Shown one piece after another: positions 8,830 through 17,317 of a stretch of DNA of 64,000 nucleotides. The notes under the pieces were generated by a model. That model did not search any database. It was given only the letters and a program-made list of their open reading frames with translations, and was not told the origin of the DNA. A program made the translations under genes and the position numbers. Positions within the stretch are counted from its first letter, which is position 1. Every line of letters starts with the position of its first letter. The DNA is from Mycetocola saprophilus (lineage in GTDB: Bacteria > Actinomycetota > Actinomycetes > Actinomycetales > Microbacteriaceae): positions 1,116,001 through 1,180,000 of the forward strand of contig NZ_JOEC01000002.1 in the NCBI RefSeq assembly GCF_000718085.1. The letters run 5' to 3'.

Positions 8830-9885
8830 ATGTCCAATCATCTTCAGGCCGCAGCCGACAATTCGGACCGTTTCGGCATCCTCGCCGACCTTCCACTCTC
8901 CCGCAGCGAGATCGACCGCGACTACACAACCCGCGAGAATCCGGACCTGGCGATCGACTTGCTCGCCGATGCCGATGCTCGCTACCTGCTGATGCGCGCG
9001 GGCACCACGGCGGTGGAACACGGTCGTTTGCGCCTGTTCCGGGCGAGCGAACTGCCCGCCGATGTCGCGACCCTTCCGCCGACCTACCTGGGCCGCGCGC
9101 TCCGGGATGAGGCGGGTACCCCCGCCGGGGCCCGCATCGTGAGCCTGGATCTGGACGTGCTGAACGCCGGCGATGCCGCCGGTAGCGAAGCCGATGACGC
9201 CGCCGCCCGGGTGCACCCGGGCGGTGAGTGGGGGAGCCTGCGGGACTTCGGGGCGGTGTTTGAGGCGCGCGATGCCGGCCTGCTGACCGAGGCCCTGGCC
9301 CTGGTGAACTGGCACCGGTCGAGCACCTTCTGCTCCCGCTGCGGCCACCCGACCGAGGTTCGTCAGTCCGGATGGTCGCGACACTGCCCGAGCTGCGGGG
9401 CCGAGCACTTCCCGCGCACCGACCCGGCGATCATCGTGCTGGTCACCGACGCCGAGGACCGGGTGCTGCTGGGTTCCAATGCGCTCTGGCGGGCGGGACA
9501 GTACTCGCTGCTGGCCGGGTTTGTTGAGGCGGGGGAGTCGCTGGAGCAGGCAGTGGTCCGGGAAATCTTCGAGGAGGCCGGGGTCCGGGTTGTCGACCCG
9601 CGCTATCGCGGATCCCAGCCCTGGCCGCTGCCGCGCTCGCTGATGCTCGGTTACACCGCCCGGGTGGCCGCGGATCAGGATCCACTTGCGGTCACCCCCG
9701 ACGGGGAGGAGATCCTGGATCTGCGCTGGTTCTCCCGCGACTCTCTGCGCGCCGAGGCGGGCACCCTGACCCTGCCCGGAACCACCTCGATCGCCCGCGC
9801 CCTGCTGGATGATTGGCTGAGTGCCGACGGCGGTGGAGACATCGCCGCCGCCCAGGCCGACCGCTCGGGACCCGCCTGGGCATGA
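8830..9885 (+). CDS. nudC: NAD+ diphosphatase / NADH pyrophosphatase NudC
   Basis: Nudix hydrolase that cleaves NAD(H) to NMN(H) and AMP; in other bacteria NudC also removes NAD caps from RNA. All family marks are present in order: a zinc ribbon (FCSRCGHPT then HCPSCG), the Nudix box GFVEAGESLEQAVVREIFEE with downstream AGV, and the SQPWPLPRS signature that separates NADH pyrophosphatases from other Nudix enzymes. Length is 351 aa. ATG start with GAGGGAG 5 nt upstream. The stop overlaps the start of the helicase gene (ATGA), so the two are coupled, the same pairing as Rv3199c-Rv3198c. Confidence 0.95.
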   Translation: MSNHLQAAADNSDRFGILADLPLSRSEIDRDYTTRENPDLAIDLLADADARYLLMRAGTTAVEHGRLRLFRASELPADVATLPPTYLGRALRDEAGTPAGARIVSLDLDVLNAGDAAGSEADDAAARVHPGGEWGSLRDFGAVFEARDAGLLTEALALVNWHRSSTFCSRCGHPTEVRQSGWSRHCPSCGAEHFPRTDPAIIVLVTDAEDRVLLGSNALWRAGQYSLLAGFVEAGESLEQAVVREIFEEAGVRVVDPRYRGSQPWPLPRSLMLGYTARVAADQDPLAVTPDGEEILDLRWFSRDSLRAEAGTLTLPGTTSIARALLDDWLSADGGGDIAAAQADRSGPAWA

Positions 9886-11618
9886 GTATGAATCTTCAGC
9901 CGGTCTCCACCGATCCCGAGGCACTGCTGGCGGGGCTGGATCCCGAACAGCGTGTGGTGGCCGAGTCCCTCGGCGGCCCGGTGTGTGTGCTCGCGGGTGC
10001 CGGCACCGGTAAGACCCGTGCGATCACCCACCGGATCGCCTACGGGGTCGCGACCGGCACCTTCGCGGCGAACCGGGTACTGGCCCTGACCTTCACCACC
10101 CGGGCCGCGGCCGAGCTGCGCTCCCGGCTTCGGGTGCTCGGCGCACACGGGGTGTCCGCGCGGACGTTCCACTCGGCGGCGCTGAGCCAGCTGAACTACT
10201 TCTGGCCGCACACCGTGGGCGGAGCCTTCCCGACCCTGATCAGCGGGAAGGGCAAGCTGCTGGGACAGCTCGCCGAGGCTCGCCGACTGCGTTTGGATAC
10301 CGCCGCGCTGCGCGACCTGGCCGCCGAGATCGAGTGGCGTAAGGTCAGCGGGCTGAGCATCGAACAGTATGCGGCATCGGACCGCCCGGGCATCGGCTCG
10401 ATCTCCCTTGAGCAGGTGGCGACCCTGCAACAGGGATACGAGGACCTCAAGGACGAGCGCAAGCAGCTCGATTTTGAGGACGTCCTGCTCACCTGCGTGG
10501 GCATGATCCACTCCGAGGCCTCGGTGGCGATGCAGGTGCGCGAACAGTTCCGACACTTCGTGGTGGATGAGTACCAGGACGTTTCCCCGCTGCAACAGCA
10601 GCTGCTGGACGCGTGGCTGGGACCGCGCAATGATCTGTGTGTGGTGGGTGATGCCAGCCAGACGATCTACACCTTCGCCGGGGCACGGAGCTCCTATCTG
10701 TTGGATTTTGAACGTAACTATCACGACGCCACCATCGTGCGCCTGGAACGCAACTATCGCTCCACCGCCCCCATCATCAAGGACGCCAATGCGCTGATGC
10801 GTGGGCGCGCGGGGGCCCTGGAACTGCGCGCGGCGGATACCGCCTCCTCGACCGAGGGCCCTGGTCGTCCGGCCGCGACACCCGCACCGATCACCGCCCG
10901 CTTCCGTGACGACCTCGCCGAGGCGCGCGGGGTTGTGTCCCGAATCATCGAGCTGCATGAATCGGGCACCGACCTCGCCGACATCGCCATTCTGTTCCGG
11001 GTCAACGTGCAGTCCTCGGTGTTTGAACAGGCCCTAAACGAGGCCGGCCTGGCCTTCCGCATGCACGGGGGTACCCGCTTCTTTGACCGCCCCGAGATTC
11101 GTCAGGCGCTGATGGAGCTTCGGGGGGCGTCGGTTTCGATCGTGGGGGAGCCGCTGTTCAAATCGGTGAGCGACGTGCTGCGCGCCCACGGCTGGACCGT
11201 GGACCCGCCCGAACAACCCGGTGCCCTGCGCGAACGCTGGGAGGCGCTGAATACCCTGATGGACCTGGTGGATCGTGCGGCCCCGGGCACTACCCTGCGC
11301 GTATTCACCGACGAACTTCTGGAGCGCCAGGCCGCGGGGGCCGAGCCCACCCAGCAGGCGGTCACCCTGGCCACGATGCACTCGGCCAAGGGCCTGGAAT
11401 GGGAGACGGTGTTCCTGGTGGGGCTCAGCGAGGGCCTGGTTCCGATCAGCTATGCCACCACCGAAACGATGGTGGATGAGGAGCGTCGACTCATGTACGT
11501 GGGCATCACCCGGGCACGCTCGCGCCTGATGCTGTCCTGGGCGGAGGGCGCGCCGCGCGGCAGCGGAAGCCGGGTGCCGTCCCGCTTTCTCACGGAAATG
11601 GGGCACCCGACGCGCTAG
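9882..11618 (+). CDS. uvrD2: UvrD2-like SF1A helicase, short form without HRDC
   Basis: ATP-dependent 3'-5' DNA helicase of the UvrD/PcrA family. Walker A GAGTGKT is at residues 39-45, Walker B VVDEYQD at about 227-233, and the later motifs are present (VVGDASQTIYTFAGA, LERNYRS, MHSAKGLEWETVFLVGL, YVGITRARSRLML). At 578 aa it is about 120 residues shorter than mycobacterial UvrD2: it ends just after helicase motif VI, with no HRDC domain and no tetracysteine linker. The start chosen is ATG 9882, which overlaps the nudC stop as ATGA; an earlier in-frame ATG inside nudC gives an Arg-rich leader that is unlikely. The 3' end overlaps the convergent neighbour by 29 nt. Confidence 0.88.
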   Translation: MSMNLQPVSTDPEALLAGLDPEQRVVAESLGGPVCVLAGAGTGKTRAITHRIAYGVATGTFAANRVLALTFTTRAAAELRSRLRVLGAHGVSARTFHSAALSQLNYFWPHTVGGAFPTLISGKGKLLGQLAEARRLRLDTAALRDLAAEIEWRKVSGLSIEQYAASDRPGIGSISLEQVATLQQGYEDLKDERKQLDFEDVLLTCVGMIHSEASVAMQVREQFRHFVVDEYQDVSPLQQQLLDAWLGPRNDLCVVGDASQTIYTFAGARSSYLLDFERNYHDATIVRLERNYRSTAPIIKDANALMRGRAGALELRAADTASSTEGPGRPAATPAPITARFRDDLAEARGVVSRIIELHESGTDLADIAILFRVNVQSSVFEQALNEAGLAFRMHGGTRFFDRPEIRQALMELRGASVSIVGEPLFKSVSDVLRAHGWTVDPPEQPGALRERWEALNTLMDLVDRAAPGTTLRVFTDELLERQAAGAEPTQQAVTLATMHSAKGLEWETVFLVGLSEGLVPISYATTETMVDEERRLMYVGITRARSRLMLSWAEGAPRGSGSRVPSRFLTEMGHPTR

Positions 11619-12522
11619 TGGGGAACGCCGAATCCGCGGCCCCACCGGTGGGGCCACCGGTGGGGCCATCCGCCGGTTCGCCCACAGTGCCGCCTGCGAG
11701 ACCGCCGGCCCCGCACGCGCACTCCGGGTGCGGGAACACCTGCTCCCGACGCCCGAGTACCGAGGTCCCATCCACCACCAGGACGCCCGCGCGAAGCTCG
11801 CGGCTCTCGGAGCGCAGCCGGGCATGAACCGCCGCGAGCACCGGCCCCACGGCCAGGGCCGAGAGCGGAGGCCCGGAGCTCGCGGCGAGCGTCCGATGCG
11901 CCTGGATCGCCAGGGACGCCCAGGTGGGATCCCGCGCCGCCGCCGACCGCTGCACACACCCGATGCAGGGCCCGCGGCCCGGCTCGACCAGCGGGCCGAT
12001 CCGTATCTGTCGCTCCCAGCAGACGACGGCCAGGTGCGGTACCTCCTCGGATATCCAGGGAACATAGCGGTGGGGTGGGATCACAAAGTTATCAACCAGC
12101 ACCACGAGTGCCGGGCGTCGGGTGGTGGCCAACGTGGTGCGTGGCGGGTCCAGGCGCGTGGCGTCGGCGGTCTGGGCAATGGCGCGCACGAGCGGATGCG
12201 GGTGCCCGCGAACCTGCCCCAGCACCGCCCAGCGCGGAACCCGTGGGCGTCGGCGTCGAGATGTCTCGGGGCGTGGGTGGTCCTCCAGCGCCGGACCAAG
12301 TGCGCCGAGCAGCGCGTGGACCTCCGACGAGCCGAGCCCGCTCTTCGCCCCGAGCTCTTCCAAGACGGGGACGGTAGCCCCGGCACCGAGGGCACCCAAC
12401 AGGTGTTCCTGGGCGGGGGTGACCCCGGTCAGGGTCACGGCGGCGGGCGGGTCAAAACCGATCTGAAATTCTGTGGGAGTGCGCCAGAGCAGCGGAAGGG
12501 TGGGGTTCAATTTGATCATCAT
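11590..12522 (-). CDS. Orphan E1-like / TOMM cyclodehydratase-like zinc protein
   Basis: A 310-aa protein resembling the E1/ThiF-related cyclodehydratase C-protein family that acts in thiazole/oxazole-modified peptide synthesis. What is visible: an N-terminal segment (MMIKLNPTLPLLWR, then GFDPPAAVTLTGVTPAQEHLL) like the leader-binding region of such proteins, a central Rossmann-like stretch (RPALVVLVDNFVIPPHR), a CIGC motif (Cys186, Cys189), and a second CAC pair (Cys268, Cys270) suited to bind zinc. No YcaO partner, precursor peptide or exporter is nearby. The position matches Rv3196 in the conserved actinobacterial block. ATG ATG start at 12522 or 12519. Function unknown; family call is from pattern only. 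Confidence 0.65.
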   Translation of the reverse strand: MMIKLNPTLPLLWRTPTEFQIGFDPPAAVTLTGVTPAQEHLLGALGAGATVPVLEELGAKSGLGSSEVHALLGALGPALEDHPRPETSRRRRPRVPRWAVLGQVRGHPHPLVRAIAQTADATRLDPPRTTLATTRRPALVVLVDNFVIPPHRYVPWISEEVPHLAVVCWERQIRIGPLVEPGRGPCIGCVQRSAAARDPTWASLAIQAHRTLAASSGPPLSALAVGPVLAAVHARLRSESRELRAGVLVVDGTSVLGRREQVFPHPECACGAGGLAGGTVGEPADGPTGGPTGGAADSAFPTSASGAPFP

Positions 12523-12693
12523 GAACCGAGTGTGCGCCCGTGCACTCCGGATCACCCGAACACGCGCTGTGTGAATGAGGCGCACCCGGAGCACAGGTCC
12601 CGCCGCCTGACGTGTATGGCACCAACGTGCCTGCCCGTGCGACTGGGCGCGCACCCGCCCGCGGCCCCAAGCCGAGCAGCAGCCGGACAAACC

Positions 12694-12730
12694 ACACACG
12701 CGCGGGCCCCGAGGGGACCCGCGCGTGTGT
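12694..12730 (-). terminator. Stem-loop after the DUF2342 gene
   Basis: Arms of about 17 bp with one mismatch (ACACACGCGCGGG and CCCGCGCGTGTGT plus inner CCC/GGG) close a 3-nt loop. It lies just past the stop of the leftward DUF2342 gene. Confidence 0.65.
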
Positions 12731-12745
12731 CGGAAATCAGCGAAA

Positions 12746-14206
12746 CTAGGCCGTGGGAGCGTCCGGCTCCGGATCGGTGGGTGCCGTCGAGGTTCCGTCC
12801 GCGCCGTCGGTCCCGGTACCACCATCGGCGGCATCGGCATCGGCATCGGCATCGGCACTGTTGGTCCCGTCGGTGCTGCCAAACTCTCCACGCAGCAGCG
12901 CATCCAGCGCATCGTCCATCTCGTCACGCTCGGGTGCCTCGCCGCGGGCCAGCGCGGTGAGGCGGGCAATGAAGCCCGCGGGATCGTCGATGTCCTCGGC
13001 GGTTGGCACCAGGTCGGGGTGTGCCCAGAGCGCGTCGCGCGCCTCGGTGCCCACGGCCTCGGTGACCGCCTGCCACAGTGCCGCGGCCTCGCGCAGACGA
13101 CGCGGACGAAGCTCCAGACCCACCAGCGCGGCGAAGGCCGATTCGGCGGGTCCTCCGGTGGCCCGACGGCGACGCACCGTCTCGGCGATCGCCTGGGCCC
13201 GCGGCAAACGCACGGTCGCCTGGGCGGTTACCACGTCCACCCACCCCTCGATCAGAGCCAGGGTCGTTTCCAGGGATGCCAGCGAGGCAAGCTGCGCCTC
13301 GGACTTCGGCGGAATCAGCGAGCCGTTGCTCAGCGCGCTGCGCAGCTGCTCGGGGTTGCTCGGGTCGAAGTCCTCGGCCAGGGATTCCATCGCGTCGATG
13401 TCGATCGAGATACCGCGGGCAAACGCGGTAATCGCGGAAATCAGGTGCAGACGCAGCCAGCGGGCATTGCGGAACAGGCGGGCATGCGCGAGTTCGCGCA
13501 CGGCCAGGTAGAGCTGGACCTGATCGGTGGGGATGTCGAGGCCCTCGCCAAAGGCGGCGATGTTCTGGGGGACCAGGACCGCGTGGTTATCCTCCATCAG
13601 CGGAATGCCGATGTCGCCACCGGATACCACCTCGCTAGAGAGCTGGCCCACCACCTGTCCCAGCTGCATCGCGAACAGGGCACCGCCCACGCTGCGCAGC
13701 ATCTGACTGGCACCGGCGATCATCCCGCGCAGCTCCTCGGGTGCCTGCTCCTGCAGGACCGTGGCCAGGGCATCGGAGATGCTGCTGGCGACCGGCTCGG
13801 CCACCTCGGTCCAGACCGGCATGCTCAGTCGCGCCCACTCGGCACGGCTCACCAGGGTCGGGGAGGCGCTCAGCTCGGAGAAGGTGGTCGCGTCGGCGAG
13901 CCAAAGCGAGGCCACGTTGAGGGCCTGTTCGAGCGCGTGACGCTGATCTTCGGGGGTATCCACGCTCTGGGCGTTGGCGATCTGGCGGGCCTGATCTCCG
14001 GCCACACCCCAGTTCACGCCACCATCGGTGGAACCGCGCATCGCGTTTTGTAGCTGGCTCAGCATGGCCGACAGCGCGGCGGGATCGGCGGGCAAACCGG
14101 CGGCACCGGCGAGCTGGGACGGGTCGATCCCGCCCTGTCCGGAGATGAACCGGTTTAGCATTTCGCGGAACTCGTCCTCGGGGTTGCCTGCGTTTTCGTC
14201 TGGCAC
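12746..14206 (-). CDS. DUF2342 zinc-metalloprotease-like protein
   Basis: Member of the actinobacterial DUF2342 family (Rv3195-like), often called zinc-dependent metalloprotease or F420-biosynthesis associated; neither role is proven. The putative active site is RELAHARLF: Glu238 and His241 keep the ExxH half of HExxH while the first His is Arg237. The C-terminal half holds the conserved RRRRATGGPAESAFAALVGL stretch. The N-terminus is Gly/Ala-rich and the tail is Asp/Ala-rich low complexity (ADADADADAADGG). Start: an AAAGGTGG site sits 5 nt from GTG 14206, giving 486 aa; a GTG three codons earlier (14215) overlaps that site and is less likely. It is divergent from the next gene. Confidence 0.82.
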   Translation of the reverse strand: MPDENAGNPEDEFREMLNRFISGQGGIDPSQLAGAAGLPADPAALSAMLSQLQNAMRGSTDGGVNWGVAGDQARQIANAQSVDTPEDQRHALEQALNVASLWLADATTFSELSASPTLVSRAEWARLSMPVWTEVAEPVASSISDALATVLQEQAPEELRGMIAGASQMLRSVGGALFAMQLGQVVGQLSSEVVSGGDIGIPLMEDNHAVLVPQNIAAFGEGLDIPTDQVQLYLAVRELAHARLFRNARWLRLHLISAITAFARGISIDIDAMESLAEDFDPSNPEQLRSALSNGSLIPPKSEAQLASLASLETTLALIEGWVDVVTAQATVRLPRAQAIAETVRRRRATGGPAESAFAALVGLELRPRRLREAAALWQAVTEAVGTEARDALWAHPDLVPTAEDIDDPAGFIARLTALARGEAPERDEMDDALDALLRGEFGSTDGTNSADADADADAADGGTGTDGADGTSTAPTDPEPDAPTA

Positions 14207-14383
14207 GTGTGCCACCTTTCCGAATGCTCCAAGTAGCCCTTTCTACGCTACAGGTAGGTCCCGAAGCGTCACCGGTTTTTTGGGCAATTATCGTCCGCCC
14301 GCCGCGAACAGTGCCGGTACCGCGCTCAAAACCCGGGCCGGCGTGAATTCGTGGTTGGATGGAGGGGTACCGCTTCCTAGGGA

Positions 14384-15133
14384 ATGGACCCGATTATCAG
14401 CCCGCACACCCCGGATCGCCCGGCCGACGACCCGTCGGCCGGATTGTCGCGCGATGCGGACGCGGTGGATCCGGCCCAGGCCCTCCCCAGCTTTCCGGCA
14501 CCCCCGGATCGCGCGAGCACGAGTACCCCCGAGCCCGAGACTTCGCTGCTTCCCGAGTCAGAAATTGTGCCGCTGCGTCCCAACCTGGCCCTGGCGATCA
14601 TCGGGACGATCCTGTTTCTCCCGGTGGGGGTCTTCGGACTCTGGCAGACCATTCTGGCCCGACGCGGCCTGGCCTCGGGAGCCGGAGCGGTGGCGATTCA
14701 GCGTGCCGGTCGGGGACGCACCCTCTCGATCGTGGCCGTCTGCGTGGGTGCCCTGGGCTGGTTGATGCTGGTTCCGCTCTGCATCCTGCTGGGATTCGGG
14801 GTCGCGGTGAACAGCGGGGGACTCGCCGGCACCCGCATCGTCGATGTGAGTCCCGCCGAGGGAGCTCGCACCGTGAGCATCGAGCTGCAGGCAGCCTCCC
14901 CCGAGCCCGCCCGCTATACCGTGCTGCGTCCCGATGGCTCGGAATACTCGGACACCCTGACTGCGCTGGAGCCTATCCGCCTGGACATCGCGGTGGGCGA
15001 CTATGCGGAGATTCGGGTGATTAGCGATCGCTCCGAGGGAGAGGTCTCCTGCACGGTGCGTGATGAGGACGATGAACTCACCACCCAGCACGGATCGGGG
15101 TTCGCACTGTGCGGCGTCGCCGGTGTGGAGTGA
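14384..15133 (+). CDS. Membrane protein, DUF4190/CD225-like with extracytoplasmic tail
   Basis: A 249-aa protein. The first ~60 residues are Pro/Asp/Ser-rich and disordered. Two hydrophobic segments follow (about 66-88 around LALAIIGTILFLPVGVFGLW and about 105-135 around IVAVCVGALGWLMLVPLCIL) in the arrangement of DUF4190/CD225-type proteins, with a positively charged loop between. About 110 residues after the second segment form a probable extracytoplasmic domain with two cysteines (SCTVRDED and ALCGVAG) that could pair. No catalytic motif is visible. Start uncertain: the ATG has AGGGA almost touching it. Divergent from DUF2342 and upstream of the S16 protease gene. Confidence 0.68.
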   Translation: MDPIISPHTPDRPADDPSAGLSRDADAVDPAQALPSFPAPPDRASTSTPEPETSLLPESEIVPLRPNLALAIIGTILFLPVGVFGLWQTILARRGLASGAGAVAIQRAGRGRTLSIVAVCVGALGWLMLVPLCILLGFGVAVNSGGLAGTRIVDVSPAEGARTVSIELQAASPEPARYTVLRPDGSEYSDTLTALEPIRLDIAVGDYAEIRVISDRSEGEVSCTVRDEDDELTTQHGSGFALCGVAGVE

Positions 15134-15231
15134 GCGGATCTCAGTGAACTTGAGGTTTCCAGGCCCTAGTCTGGATATCTACGGCCCATCACGGATCCTG
15201 TGGTGCGGCTTTGTCTTGAGGAAAGGCCCCC

Positions 15232-16347
15232 GTGTCGCTATTTGAACAGACCCTTGCCGCACAGCAGCCCGACCCGCTTGCGCGTCGTCGCCGCACCGGT
15301 TGGGTGTTTCTGCTGGTGGCGATGGGCCTCCTGCTGATCCTGGCCTTCGCCCCGAGTACCTATCTGGTGCAGCAGCCCGGTCCGGTGGAAAACACCCTGG
15401 GGACCACGACAATCAAGGACAAAGAGGTCCCGATTATCGAGATCAACGGCGAGCAGACCCATAAAACCACCGGTAACCTCGACCTGCTGACAGTTCAGCT
15501 GCTTGGCGACCGTGAGCGTCCGGCCACCTGGCTCAGCGTGATCGGCTCCTGGTTTGACCGGGAGCGCACGGTGGTCCCCATTGACGAGATTTACCCGGCG
15601 GGCGTCACCACGGATCAGCGCAACGAACAGAACCAGCAGCTGATGGTGAGCTCGCAGCAGGACGCCATCGCCGCGGCGCTGAAGCACCAGGGATACGCGG
15701 TGCCCTCGCACCTGCGGGTCACGATGATTCAGGGTGGTGCCCCCGCCGACGGCAAACTCCGGGTGGGTGACGAGGTGATCTCGGTCAACGGAACCCCGGT
15801 GGAAGACCTCGAGGGCGTGCAGAAGCTGGTCAAGGATAACGGGACCGAGAAGGCCCTGACGATGGAGGTCACCCGCGATGGTGCCCCGCTGAAGATCGAC
15901 ATGACGCCGACCCTGGCCACCGCGAGCGACGGATCCAAGCGCGCCGTGATCGGCGTGGGAACGGGAGAGGTGTTCGACTTCCCGTTTGAGGTCAAGATCA
16001 ACCTGGCCGATATCGGTGGACCCAGCGCCGGCATGATGTTTGCCCTGGGGATCATCGACAAGCTCTCCGGCGATGACCTGACCGGTGGCACCCACGTCGC
16101 CGGCACCGGAACCATCGATGCGGCCGGAAACGTGGGCCCGATCGGCGGTATCCGGCAGAAGCTGTACGGTGCCAAGAACGCCGGGGCCACCTACTTCCTG
16201 GCCCCCGCCTCGAACTGTAACGAGGTGGTGGGTCACCTCCCCGACGGGCTGCGGGTATTCTCCACCGAGAAGCTGACCGACTCGCTGAAGGTCCTGGACA
16301 CGATCAAGAACAAGGGCGACCTCGACGCCCTGCCCACCTGCAAATAA
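15232..16347 (+). CDS. Membrane-anchored PDZ / Lon-type S16 serine protease
   Basis: A 371-aa YlbL/Rv3194c-type protease. One N-terminal transmembrane segment (about 21-42) is followed by an extracytoplasmic region, a PDZ domain (about 155-225, IQGGAPADGKLRVGDEVISV) and a Lon C-terminal protease domain. The Ser-Lys dyad is visible: Ser265 in GGPSAGMMFAL and Lys310 in GPIGGIRQKLYGAK, 45 residues apart, close to the 43 in E. coli Lon. GTG start with GAGGAAAGG about 6 nt upstream. The ATP-driven unfoldase part of Lon is absent, so substrates must be unfolded or peptide-like. It lies in the conserved block with UPF0182. Confidence 0.93.
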   Translation: MSLFEQTLAAQQPDPLARRRRTGWVFLLVAMGLLLILAFAPSTYLVQQPGPVENTLGTTTIKDKEVPIIEINGEQTHKTTGNLDLLTVQLLGDRERPATWLSVIGSWFDRERTVVPIDEIYPAGVTTDQRNEQNQQLMVSSQQDAIAAALKHQGYAVPSHLRVTMIQGGAPADGKLRVGDEVISVNGTPVEDLEGVQKLVKDNGTEKALTMEVTRDGAPLKIDMTPTLATASDGSKRAVIGVGTGEVFDFPFEVKINLADIGGPSAGMMFALGIIDKLSGDDLTGGTHVAGTGTIDAAGNVGPIGGIRQKLYGAKNAGATYFLAPASNCNEVVGHLPDGLRVFSTEKLTDSLKVLDTIKNKGDLDALPTCK

Positions 16348-16362
16348 CGGGTGCCGCGGTGC

Positions 16363-16398
16363 CGACCGGGAGATCCCGGTCGCCACCGTTGTGTGGCG
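16363..16398. terminator. Pair of hairpins between convergent genes
   Basis: Two small stem-loops in a row (CGACCGGG/CCCGGTCG with loop AGAT, then CGCCAC/GTGGCG) fill the 65-nt gap between two convergent genes. No T tract. Confidence 0.5.
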
Positions 16399-16412
16399 GG
16401 ACGTTGCCACAA

Positions 16413-17237
16413 TCAGCGCGTGCGCACCTCCCGCTCGATCCACTCGGCGAAGGACGTGGCCTCGCGTCCCAGCACCGTGCGGACCCCGGTGCTGAGGTAG
16501 GCATCCTCGCCGTCGCGGATGCCGCGAAGCATCGCGAGTCGCCAGCGAATGTACTCCTCCGGGACCCCCGCGGCGCGCATCGATTCGCGATGGCTGTCCT
16601 CATCCTCGTTATCAAAGCCTGCGGGAATGCCGGTAGCCGCGGCGATCATCCCCAGCGCCCGGGTCATCGAGAGCGCCCCCGGGCCCGAGAGTTCGATGAC
16701 CCCGGTATGGATCGTCCCCGCGGCGGATGCGGACTCGACCAGCACGGTGGCCGCAACCTCGACGATGTCGCGCACGTCGATAAAGGGCTCCAGCCCCTCG
16801 CCCAGCGGTGCCCGAACTCGGCCGTCGCGGGGCACAAACATGGCCTCGGTGAAGTTCTGCGCGAAGTGGGTGGGGCGCAGAATGGTCTGCGGGATCGGTG
16901 ACCGGGCGATCGCGGCCTCGGCGCGGGCCACGTTGCCGTCGGGCAGAAACTCCACCCCGCGAGCCGAGAGCAGCACCGCGTGGGTGACCCCGGCATCGAG
17001 GGCCCGGTCGAGGAACGCGGTGAGCGCCGGGGACCAGTCCCGGGCCGAACCAGGGCCCACGATGAATACGCCGGTGATGTCCTCAAGCGCGGTGCCCCAG
17101 GTTGTGGGATCGTTCCAGTCAAAGGGGATGGCGGTCTGGCGGCCGACGGCGCGGACGCGCATGCCCGCGGATTCGAGGTGGGTGGCGAGTCGGCGGCCCA
17201 CCTTACCGGTGCCGCCGAGAATCAAAAATGCTGTCAT
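16413..17237 (-). CDS. NmrA-like NAD(P)-binding oxidoreductase
   Basis: A 274-aa atypical short-chain dehydrogenase of the NmrA/NAD(P)H-binding group. The N-terminal Rossmann glycine motif GGTGKVGRR is at about residues 8-16, followed by a basic GRQ where NADP would be read. The rest follows the family: VFIVGPGS, a substrate-side helix, and VLLSARGVEF. The Tyr-x-x-x-Lys pair of true short-chain dehydrogenases is not seen where expected, so a redox-sensing or quinone-reductase-like role is possible. Divergent from an AraC regulator across 80 nt, which strongly suggests that regulator controls it. Confidence 0.85.
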   Translation of the reverse strand: MTAFLILGGTGKVGRRLATHLESAGMRVRAVGRQTAIPFDWNDPTTWGTALEDITGVFIVGPGSARDWSPALTAFLDRALDAGVTHAVLLSARGVEFLPDGNVARAEAAIARSPIPQTILRPTHFAQNFTEAMFVPRDGRVRAPLGEGLEPFIDVRDIVEVAATVLVESASAAGTIHTGVIELSGPGALSMTRALGMIAAATGIPAGFDNEDEDSHRESMRAAGVPEEYIRWRLAMLRGIRDGEDAYLSTGVRTVLGREATSFAEWIEREVRTR

Positions 17238-17317
17238 GGGCCCAGACTAGAAACACCCAAGGCTCCAAACAATGCCTGTTTAGCTCGAAAACATTCGTCT
17301 GCGTCTACGATGGGGGC
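17238..17317. promoter_or_regulatory. Divergent promoter region with a small dyad
   Basis: This 80-nt gap separates two divergent starts. It contains a 5-5-5 dyad, AAACA-N5-TGTTT at 17267-17281, in unusually AT-rich sequence. It is a candidate binding site for the adjacent AraC regulator; the promoter elements themselves cannot be placed with confidence. Confidence 0.4.
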
